Part shown: piece by piece, positions 23,601 through 35,600 of the stretch
How the letters are laid out: each line of letters opens with the position of its first letter
Position numbering within the stretch: position 1 is the first letter of the stretch
Origin: Tolypeutes matacus
Taxonomy: Eukaryota > Chordata > Mammalia > Cingulata > Chlamyphoridae
Assembly: GCA_026826555.1 (NCBI GenBank)
Contig: JAKSZT010053928.1
Span: 2,166,440 to 2,230,439 of the forward strand
DNA length: 64,000 nucleotides
Reading direction: 5' to 3'
Made by a program: the position numbers and the translations under genes
Notes under the pieces: model-generated
Seen by the model: only the letters and a program-made list of their open reading frames with translations
Database searches by the model: none
What the model was told of the DNA's origin: nothing

Positions 23601-26600
23601 ACTAAAACCCCATTAAAGAGAAAGAGGTAGAGCATCTAAGTAAAATGCAAACTAACCAATTGCCTAAGCACCAGCAAAATATTACAGGCCATACTAAGAA
23701 AATAGAAGACATGGCCCAAGAAAAGGAATACAGCGAAGTCCCAGAAGAGATGCAGAATTTGAGAGAACTAATCAGTGAGATGAGCACACATTTCCAAAAT
23801 CAAATTAATGAGATGAAAGAGAATATAGTTAAAGAGATCAATGACATCAAGAAGTCATTGCGCGAACGTAAAGAAGAATTTGAAATCGTGAACAGAAAAG
23901 TAACGGAGTTCATGGGAATGAAAGACACAATAGGTGAAGTAAATAATACATTTGAAGCATACAACAGCAGACTCGAAATGATAGAAGAAAGAATAAATGA
24001 TACTGAAGACAGAGCAGCTAAAATTGAAGAGAGAAAAGAACAGAGAGAGAAAAGAATGGAAAAAATTGAGCAGGGGCTCAGAGAGTTGAATGACAGCACA
24101 AAACGCAAGAACATACGTGTCATGGGAGTTCCAGAAGGAGAAGAGAAAGGAAAAGGGGCAGAAAGAGTATTTGAGGAAATAATAGCTGAAAATTTCCCAA
24201 CTCTCACGAAAGAAATGAACTTACATGTTCAAGAAGCACACCGTACCCCAGTAAGAATAAATCCAAATAGACCTACGCCAAGACACATATTATTCAGAAT
24301 GTCAAATGTAAAAGATAAAGAGAAAATTCTCAGAGCAGCAAAAGAGAAGCAAACGATCGCGTACAAAGGACGGCCAGTAAGACCTTGTGCAGATTTCTCT
24401 TCAGAAACCATGGAGGCGAGAAGACAGTGGTATGATACAATTAGGAAACTGAAAGAGAAAAACTGCCAGCCGAGAATTCTTTATCCAGCAAAACTGTCCT
24501 TCAAATATGAAGGTGAATATAAAGTATTCACAAACAAACAGAAACTAAGAGAGTTTGCAGAAAACAATCCACCTTTGCAGGAAATATTAAAGGAAGCCTT
24601 AGAACCTGAAAGAAAAAGACAGGAGAGAGAGGCTTGGAGGAGAGTATAGAAGAAAGAAAAGCAGAAAGGATAACCAGAAGAGTAAAAAGAAAGACAAAAA
24701 TAAGATGACATATGAAAACCAAAGAATAAAATGGAGGAAATAAATAGTGCATTTTCAGTAATATCATTGAATGTGAATGGATTAAATTCCCCAATCAAAA
24801 GATACAGGCTGACAGAATGGATAAAAAAAACATGAGCCATCCATATGCTGCTTACAAGAAACTCACCTCAGACCCAAGATACAAGCCGGCTGAAAGTAAA
24901 AGGTTGGAAAAAGATACTCCATGCGAATAGCAAACAGAAAAGAGCAGGGGTAGCTATACTAATATCAGACAAAACAGACTTCAAATGCAAAAAAGTGATA
25001 AGAGATGCGGAAGGCCATTATATATTAATAAAAGGGACGATCCTCCAGGAAGATATAACAGTCATAAATATCTACGCACCTAACCAGGGTGCCCCAAAAT
25101 ATGTGAGACAAACTCTGGCAAAACTGAAGGGAGAAATAGACATTTCTACAATAATCGTCGGAGACTTCAACACCCCTCTCACATCATTAGATAGAACAGC
25201 TAGACAGAAGATCAACAAGGAAACAGAGAACATGAACAATATGATAAACAAGTTAGACCTAACAGATATGTGCAGAACACTGCATCCAAACTCAGCGGGT
25301 TATACATTCTTCTCAAGTACCCATGGATCTTTCTCCAGGATAGACCACATGTTAGGTCACAATACAGCTCTCAATAAATATAAAAAGATTGAAATTATAC
25401 AAAGCACCTTCTCAGATCATAATGGAATGAAACTAGAAATCAATAACAGACAGGAAAAAAGTAAATTTGCAAATGTGTGGAGACTGAACAACACACTCCT
25501 AAATATTCAGTGGGTCAAAGAAGAAATTGCAAGTGAAATCAGTAAATATAGTGAGACAAATGAAAATGAGAACACAACATATCAAAACTTATGGGATTCA
25601 GTGAAGGCAGTCTTGAGAGGGAAATTTATAGCCCTAAATGCCTATATTAAGAAACAAGAAAGAGCTAAACTCAAAGATTTAACTGAACAACTTGAGAAAC
25701 TAGAAAAAGAACAGCAAACCAATCCCAAAGCAAAAAGAAGGAAAGAAATAATAAAGATTAGAGCGGAAATAAATGAAAATGAGAACAGAAAAGCAATAGA
25801 GAAAATCAACAAAACCAAAAGCTGGTTCTTTGAGAAGATCAATATAATTGACAAACCCCTCGCTAGACTAACATAGAAAAAAAGAGAGAAGATGCAAATA
25901 AATACAATCAGAAATGAAAGGGGAGAAATTACAAATGACCTCACAGAAATAAGAAGAATCATAAGAGGATATTATGAGAAACTATATGCCAACAAACCAG
26001 ATAACCTGGATGAAATGGACAAATTTCTAGAAACTCATAACCAACCTACACTGACACAACAAGAAATACAAGAACTTAACAAACCAATCACAATTAAGGA
26101 GATTGAATCCGTCATCAAAAATCTCCCAGCAAAGAAAAGTCCAGGACCAGATGGCTCCACAGGTGAGTTCTACCAAGCATTTCTAAAAGAATTAACACCA
26201 ATCCTGTTTAAACTCTTCCAAAAAATTGAAGAGGAGGGAAAATTACCCAACACATTTCATGAAGCCAGCATCACCCTAATACCAAAGCCAGATAAAGATT
26301 CCACAAGAAAATTACAGACCAATCTCTCTCATGAACATAGATGCAAAAATTCTCAACAAAATACTTGCAAATCGAATCCAACAGCATATCAAAAGACTTA
26401 TACATCACGACCAAGTGGGATTTATTCCTGGCATGCAAGGCTGGTTCAACATAAGAAAATCAATCAATGTACTACATCACATTAACAAATTGAAGGAAAA
26501 ATACCACATGATCATCTCAATAGATGCAGAAAAGGCATTTGACAAAATCCAACATCCTTTTTTTGATAAAAACATTTCAAAGATAGGAATAAAAGAAAAA

Positions 26601-29600
26601 GTCCTCAATATGATAAAAGGCATATATGAAAAACCCACAGCCAACATCATACTCAATGGGGAAAGGGTGAAAGCTTTCCCTCTAAGATCGGGAACACTGC
26701 AAGGATGCTCACTGTCACCATTGTTATTCAACATTTTACTAGAAGTTCTAGCTAGGGCAATTAGACAAGAAAAAAAATTAAAGGCATCCAAATAGGAAAA
26801 GAGGAAGTAAAACTCTCACTGTTTGCAGATGACATGATCCTGTACTTAGAAATTCCTGAAGTATCCACAACAAAGCTACTTGAACTAATAAATGAGTTCA
26901 GCAAAGTGGCAGGATATAAGATCAACACGCAAAAATCAGTAATGTTTTTGTACACTAGTACTGAACAATCTGAGGAGGAAATCAAGAGGAAAATTCCATT
27001 TTCAATAGCAACAAAAAGACTCAAATACCTAGGAGTTAATTTAACCAAGGAAGTACAGGACCTATATGCAGAAAACTACAAAACAATGCTAAAAGAAATT
27101 TTAAAAAGACCTAAACAAATGGAAAGACATTCCGTGTTCATGGATTGGAAGAATAAATATCGTGAAGATGTCAATCTTGCCCAAACTGATTTATAGGTTC
27201 AATGCAATACCAATCAAAATTCCAACAGCTTACTTTACAGAATTAGAGAAGGCAATTACCAAATTCATCTGGAAGGGTAAGTGCACCCGAATAGCGAAAA
27301 GTATTCTAAAAAAGAAGAGCAATGTGGGAGGAATCTCGCTGCCTGACCTTGAAACATATTACAAAGCTACAGTGGTCAAAACAGCATGGTACAGGGAAGC
27401 GGCTGTGGCTCAATCAGTAGGGCTACCGTTTACCATATGGGGGGCCCCGGATTTGGCTCCCGGGGCCTCCTGGTGGGGGCAGGCCCGCCCACGCAGCGTG
27501 GTTGGCTGACCTGGCGAGCACAAGCAGCAAGGGGGGGATAAATGAATAAATAAATAAATAAATCTTTAAAAAAAACACAGCATGGTACTGGCATAAAGAT
27601 AGACATATCGATCAGTGGAATAGAATTGAAAATCCAGAAACAAACCCTCTCCTATACAGTCAACTGGTTTTTGACAAACCTACCAAGCCCACGCTGATGG
27701 GAAAAAACAGTCTCTTCAACAAATGGTGTTGGGAGAACTGGATATCTATAACCAAAAGAATGAAAGAGGACCCCTATCTCACCCCCTATACAAGAATCAA
27801 CTAAAATGGATCAAAGATCTAAATATAAAAGCCAGGACCATTAAACTACTGGAAGAAAATGTAGGGAAACATCTTCAAGACCTTGTAGTAGGTGGTGGTT
27901 TCTTGGACCTCACACCCAAAGCATGTGCAACAAAAGAAAAATTAGATAAATGGGACCTCCTCAAAATTAAACACTTTTGCACCTCACAGGGCTTTGTCAG
28001 AAGGGTGAAAAAAGGCAGCCAACTCAATGGGGAAAAATATTTGGAAATCACATATCTGATAAGGGTTTAATATCCAGGATATATAAAGAGATGTTATTAC
28101 TCAACAATAAAAAGACAAACGACCCAATTAAAAAATGGGCCAAAGACTTGAATAGACATTTCTCCGAAGAAGAAATACAAATGGTTAAAAAAACACATGA
28201 AGAAATGCTCAACCTCACTCATGATTAGGGAAATGCAAATCAAAACTACAATGAGATATCATTTCACACCTATCAGAATGGCCACTATTAAAAAGACAGA
28301 GAACTACAAGTGTTGGAGAGGATGTGGAGAGATAGGAACACTTCTTCACTCTTGGTGGGAATGCAGGATGGTACAACCACTATGGAGGACTGTTTGGCAG
28401 TTCCTAAAGAAGTTGAATATAGACTTGCCATGTGACCCTCAATACCACTACTGGGTATATACCCAGAAGAACTGAGAGCAGTGACACGAACAGACATCTG
28501 CACACCGATGTTCATAGCCACATTATTCACCATTGCCAAAAGTTGGAAACAACCCAGGTGTCCATCAACAGATGAATGGATAAACAAACTGTGGTCTATT
28601 TACACGATGGAATATTATGCAGCTGTAAGAAGAAATGAAGTCATAAAGCATATGGCAACATGGATGAACCTGGAGGACATTAGGTTGAGTGAAGCAAGCC
28701 AGACACAAAAGGACAAATACTGTATGAATGCATTACTATGAACCAAATATATTGTGTAATATATTGTTTGATTCACACATAAAAAAAACAAAAAAATAAA
28801 CAAAAAACAAAACAAAACAAAAAAAAATTTACATGTATCCATTACATTTAAATTGAGAAATGTATATATTTATTCATCTGTGTTTACTTTTTAGTTTTTA
28901 ATTGCTTATGTTTTCAATTTTTAAATGTACAAAATAAAGTTAAAAGAAAGAAAATTCCTTTTTTTCTGAGCTCCTACAAAGAATGCTCTAAGTTTTGTTG
29001 TTTACAGGCAAAAACATTCCCAACTGAGGAAATAACAATTATCAAAAAACCCACCAAATTAAAAATTCCTAGGATAAGCTAAATAGTAGATGGCAGGGGT
29101 ATAAAATGTATTCATCTCATTTTGATAAATTAATGGTAATTAAATATTAAGACATTTACCAATGAACAGCACCAACTAACTCCTTTCCTCTTATTTATTC
29201 CAAAAATAAAATGAACATCTGTCTTACAAGTTAAAATACATAACAATACTCTCTTTAATTGTATCTAAAAAAAAAATAATCAGCATTGCCTGCCAATAAA
29301 AATATAAAAATAATCCTAAATTTTTAAGAATTACCCTTAATAAACTTTTAAAGGATTGGATGCTTTACACTGATTATTGTCATGGAATTTAAGGGATTAT
29401 AAACATAGCTTCTAAATGGATATAAGCCACATTAACCAAGTTACCTAAAATTCTCAATAGGGAACAGTACATTTTCTGTCCTACCACATAAAGCTATCCT
29501 TTACACAGCAGACTTCAGGTTTTCTTCTTTAGGAGAAACCTACTATTCATTTCATAATTAGAGTTGGAATATTTTATGTAAGAATTCACTAAGGACTATT

Positions 29601-32600
29601 GTAATGCAATACTATTTTCTGGGCACAAAATAGAAATGGTTCTGAATTTTAATTCATATCCTATTTTACCAGGACACAAAGGAAAATCAGTGACAAATGA
29701 AGAATTATTTTCCACCAAACTGAAGAGGCATGTTTTAAAATTAAAAACCATGAACAAATGTATCTACAAAACAATTCATTTTTATATCAAACAGCTGCAG
29801 ACCCTGTAATTGAAATAATGTGTCTAAGGTTACAGATGAAAAGTGTTAGGTATCATTCTTGAAGTGACAGATTAAGTTCCTAATCCAGTTACAGTAATAG
29901 CCGTATTTGTAGTTTAACATAAATTAAGACCTTAATTATATTTGTGACTATTTTAAACAAAATAACAAATTCCTTTGTACCTGTGAATGTAATTTATAGC
30001 AAAGCCAGGTTCATTTTCCAAACCAATCTATTTCATACTGCAGAATACTGGTATAATGGTATAATGCAATTCTTGTTGTAGAATGTTGAAAGAGTAGACT
30101 CACTAAAAGTACAGAAGAGGTTTGAAGATAAATGAAGATGCTATTCATTCAAGGGTAATTTCATCTTAGAACTATATGAAAGATGTTTCACTCACACAGG
30201 GTATTGTACAGTCTCAGATTTAAGTGTATTTTCAGCTCAAATATAATGCTGCAAGATTGATTATGTTGATAGTGTATATCTAATAATGAAGAATTCTATC
30301 TTTTTCTGTTTAAAAGGTAAACTCTTCTTTTCCTCTTACTACTATGTTTTTATTTTTCTGTTTAGCAGCAACAAACTTTAAAATCTGGCTCGCTATTTAC
30401 TTTTTAAACAAAAAGTATACCACTGATATACTACCTTGCAATCTCTGAGAACTACAGGATAGAATATAGAATTCTTGCTCAGTTAAAATAGATACTTATA
30501 TTAGCAAGCGATTACCCTGTATAACCATTTTACATTAATATATATGACTAATTACTAAAAATGACAACACTAATAGCCACATAATTCTAAATATACGTCA
30601 TTTCTACAAATCCTACAAGGCTAATTTAAATGTTTTATATACACCATACCATTTATGAGGGATTAATATTAATACTGATATTTTTTAATCCACTAAATTC
30701 TGTTTGCAATTTAAGCTTCCAGTTATCTTTTATAGAGATCACATTTTACATATTTAAATCATTCCAGATGCTATAAGCATAACTCACCAAATGTTTTAAT
30801 GCTTCCAAGACAAACTGAAGATGTTAAAGTAAGTCCTATCAAGGGAACATCTACATTTTGCTAGTTTTAGAACACTGAAAAAGGACTTTAGGCAAACTTT
30901 TATCTAATAAATGTTCACTAAATTCTCTGCACCCCTTAGCTTGTCTTTCCTTCTCCTAACCCTGAAAGCAAATTCAGATCCTCATTTTGCAGAGGATGAT
31001 CAAAGTGAAAGAAATGAACAAACTTTAAAAAACTAAAATTTTATACTTCATGCAACTTTAAGTTATATCAATTTTTAAATATTTGTCATAAAATGTTATT
31101 CTATTAGTTCTGTCTATTAAAATATATCCCCTGGTAAACAACTTGTTTAAAACAAAAATGTATCCAACCAGACTGAAAATTCAAAATCATTTCCTCTAAA
31201 ATCCTTCAGGTAAGCTGTCCACTGTGGCCCTTTGAATGGCATGACAACTTTACAGAGGCTCTATTTTCATACCCACAGTTGTTTCTCCAATGCAACAATC
31301 AACCTGTCACCCCAAAGGAAAGCAAGTTCCCTCCTGCTCTTTCCCAATCACTACAGTAGCATATTATCATTTAACCACTAATTAATATGTCCACCTAAAA
31401 AGCTTCATTTGCTAAAAGGAAAAAGCAAGGGTCAGCTAACTATTTATCAGAAGATCTGACATGTTAGTGTTCGTGGCCCAGAATTAATGGGGCCTATTAA
31501 ATGCTGAATTTCTTTAAATGATACAACATAGTCAACAGTAAGTAAATAGTTTGTCTATGACTTCTCTTTCATTTTTAGAGATAAAAGTATTTATTCACAA
31601 GGGGTAGGGAAAAATGAAAATATTAAATGGGATAGGGAAATTTCCCTTAACCTAAGCTTAAAATGTTATTCTTACAGGAAGATTACCTTTTTATGCAGAA
31701 TTCTAATAATGATTAACAAATTGAGACAATCTCTAGAAATAAACTCAAATTTTTACAATATTTAGGGAATTAAGCAATACATAAAAAGAAAACCAGTTTC
31801 TTTTTTAAAATTGACTTCATACATATTAAATGAAATGTAACATTTTATTAAAGACATTCACAAAATATGTAAATAAATCTTTTAAGTCAAAATAGGCACT
31901 AATCCAGTACTCAATATCATCTTACATTTCTACTGCTTTTGCTTTTTCAAAAGAAAGTTCCCATTTGTTATTTAACCTCATCCTCACAATAACCCATAAT
32001 ATAGGTAAGACTGGCTTTATCCAATTTCAAACATCTAAAACTGAGGCACATTTATCTTTTGCACTTTAATGTAAACTACAAACTATAAGATATTATTTGC
32101 TAGGAAATGTCAGAAATAACTTGTTTGAATTAAATGTGCACTTATTGCTGGACAAAAAGTCAAAGATCTTATATCACTGAATGCTTCACAGCAAAGTATT
32201 ATGAGTGTGGACTCACAACTGAGACTCCCAAGTTTTATATTCCAGCTCTGCCAATTACTAGTTATATAGCTTTGGGCAAATTGCTTAACGTCTCATTGCC
32301 TTAATATCCTAATCTGGAAAGTGGGAATAATAATAGTAATTACCTCATACGGTTGCTATGTGTGAGGATACTCTATGATATCTAAAGCACTTGTAATAAG
32401 GCTTGGCACACAGAATAAGTGTTGTAAAAGTTTTAGCTACAATTATTACTGTTCATATTGATATTACCTGCAGAATGGGACGTAACAGCACCTGCCTCAT
32501 ACAGCTGTTGTAAGGATTAAATGAATTAAGAATGAAGTTCTGGGGAGTGGGTGTAGTAGCTCAGTGGTTGAGCACCTGTATCGCATGTACAAGGTCTCGG

Positions 32601-35600
32601 GTTCCATCCCCGGTACCTCTTAAAAAATAAAAAAATAAAAAAAGAATGAAGTTCTCAGCACAGTGCTTAGCACATGGTAGGTGCTCAACTAATGCTGTTG
32701 TTTTCTGTTTACTTCCATAATTTTTTACCTTAGGCGGGGATTTGCTGAGCTTCACTTTCCCTATATTTTAAAAATAAAGTTGATAATAGTACCCTTCACT
32801 AGGGATGTAGAAAAGATTAAATAGAATACGTCACATAAAGATCTTAGTATAGTTCCTACTATTCAAAGAATCAAGAGAGAAGGAAATAATAACCAACATT
32901 CATTGCGTATTTACACTATGCTATATCTGGAAAACAAAGAGGTAAACTATTTCATTTGTGGAATCTACTATAAAAGACAGCATACAGTGAATGAGTAAAG
33001 ACATCAACTTTTTGAAGAAAATTAAACAAAACATTTATTGCAGAAAATTGGTGGAGTTCATACTATATTTCTAGACTGACCTGCATGGTCCAATAAAAGA
33101 GCCACTAGCTCCATATGGTTATTGAACACTTGAAATGGAGCTAAGATGAATTTATATGTATTAAAACTGAAATACACCCAGATTTTGAACTTAATATGAA
33201 AAAAAAAGTAAAATATCCTGTTCACAAATTTTGTACTGATTACATGTTAAAATGATATTTGTATATAACAGGCTAAATAACCTACAATTTTAAAACTAAT
33301 TTTATCCCATTTCTTTTTACTTTTTATAATGGGGCTATAAGAAATTTTTAAATTATATATGTGGCCTGTATTATATATCTATTGGGCACTTGGTTTAAAG
33401 GTTTTGGAGGTTAATAGAATAGTAACAAAGAATTATTACAAAAGTTCTTTTCCTAGTCGATATAAACTTAAGTCCTCCAAACTAGAAGTATTAAAATGAA
33501 ATGAAAGATTTTTTTCTCTCCTCTCTCTCTCTGTTCCCCCTTCTGTCTCTATATATTCATATATGTATATACATAAAAATATGTGCTTATGTATATGCGT
33601 GTATATGATATATATTACACACACACACACTGCTCATGGGAAGGAGAGAAACATGCTACACTTCACTATATTCAACATATAAGATTATCTTATGACTAGA
33701 CAAATACTTCAACATAATGCCAACTCTGTGGATGAGGGAAAGAAAGCAAATCTAAGGGGAAACCACAGGAAAAAAAATTATTTTCCTTTAAACTGAGATC
33801 TAAAGTTTCCTTTAATAAAAAAAAAAAAAAAAAAAAAAAAAAGATCTAACCACTTAAGTTTCAGAGGTATAATAAATACCAAGTCTATGTGGTAAGTAGA
33901 ATATAAATTTCCTGATGAATTAACTGGCAGAGACTTAAAATATCAGATGTTGACATCTGGTGTCTTCTGGAAAATATCCAGTTTACGGATACCTGTCATA
34001 TTGTTTTGATCAACTTTATATATCAGAAGTGAGGTCTTTAACTGATTCTTTTAAACAGAGGCTTGTCCACCATCTAGAAGAAAATTACTCCATAAAGTTT
34101 ACATCAGATATCCGGAAAAGTCATATTTATAGTCATGGCTACTATCAGCTGTCAAGCCCAAGAATATTGAAGAAAACTAAGAATTTTTAATATATGCTGG
34201 TTAATTTATCATCTAAGTGACATGTGTAGGATAACAAAAAAATTGAAATGGTTAAGCAAAATTCTATATTTTAAAAGGTCTTTTTTCTGGCTTTATGTTT
34301 ATTTGTAAAATATATTTGATTTGACGTGAGAAAGCAAACAAAATAAAAACCATAAAAATAGAGTTGCTAAATAAAAGTACATACTAACAGATCAACTACT
34401 TAGCAAAACTGTTTTTTCTTTTTTCCCTGTTACAGATTATTTAAAACATCAGTTTGGTTTTTTTAAAGCGGTAATATATCATTATCTTGGCTTGTACTAA
34501 AAAACAGTTAAACCACTATTCCAGAGTTTCTCAATCTTGACACTACTGACATTTGGGTATGTATAATTCTTTGTTGTGGAGGATGTTTAGCAGCATCCTG
34601 GCCTTACCCACTAGATGCCAGTAGCAACCGCTCCCTTCCAAGTTATGACAACCAAAAATGTCTCTTAACATTGCCAAGTGACTCCTGGGGGGTCAGGGGA
34701 GGGAATCTCCCCCAGTTGAGAACCACTAATCTATTCCTATCCAAAATACCTTCCTATTTGTTGAAAATTATTTCAGAACTTCCTAAACTGCTATTCTTTA
34801 GTTTAGGGGCTCTTAATAGGAGAGTCCCTGGATAGATTCAGGAGGGAGATAAGTAAACTTCCTGCAACCATATGGAGACCTGGGTATGTTCTTATTTGTA
34901 GGTGTGCACTGGAATGTTTCCTAAAGAAATGATCAATGATCTGATGAAATGTTCTTTTATCAGATCCTAAAAGAATTACAAAAAAATAGCAATTAAAAGG
35001 ATTATGAATCAGAATTTCAACTAAAATATTCAATGTGCCATAAAGCTGTCTTTTCAAAGATATAAAAATTGAAAACCCAATTTTATACACAGCATATAAT
35101 TTTACTTGTGCTCTTGGTTATCAAGCAAGATTGCTCTCACCATTATTCATTCAACTAACATGAGTAAGTAAATACTACATGCCAGACACTGTTATTAATA
35201 TTTGAAAGCTAAACTTAAATTCCAGCTCCCTCACCAAAGGGGGGAGGGGGGGAGATAACAGTAGCAGTATAAAGTCCATATTTATTGTAATAACCAACTG
35301 GTGATTTTTTTCTGCTTACCAAATGTTAACATTTTATTAAAAAAAATACACGATTTATAATACTAATATCGAAAGGTAAATAAATACAACAAACATAATT
35401 ACACTCTTGGTAAAAAAGATATAACATAAATCTTATAAAATACAAAAACCTAAACTAATAAATTGTTGTCCAGATGCATTTCTTTCCATCTTTTACTTCC
35501 TTCCCTGCCTTAAACAAAACAAATGTACTGAATGACAAACTATGTTTCAGACACTCTTGTTATGGCCAAAGGATATCAAGTCGAATAAAAAAAAAATAAA

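Larger units (their letters stand above)
22528..28942 (+). mobile_element. Complete young L1 with 17-bp target-site duplication (in MTX2 intron 3, antisense)
   Basis: A 6.4-kb L1 bounded by the perfect duplication aaagaaagaaaattcct (22511-22527 and 28943-28959). Order: 5' UTR 22528-23644; intact ORF1 23645-24649; 81-bp spacer; broken ORF2 24731-28741; 3' UTR 28742-28942 with an A/C-rich tract (28783-28828) and AATAAA at 28933-28938. A DAS SINE is nested in ORF2 (27393-27576). The element is opposite in sense to MTX2 and almost identical, over the shared 2.5 kb, to the L1 at 1-2533. There is no long poly(A) tail. Confidence 0.97.

Noticed and set aside
24845..25876. A long open frame (343 codons) that looks like an intact endonuclease-like gene
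   Set aside because: It is the ORF2 endonuclease region of the young L1, open only because two frameshifts upstream compensate. It lacks the true N-terminus and ends at a nonsense codon.
33436..33630. 64-codon frame with Ile/Tyr/His repeats
   Set aside because: It translates the (TA/CA)n microsatellite on the minus strand.
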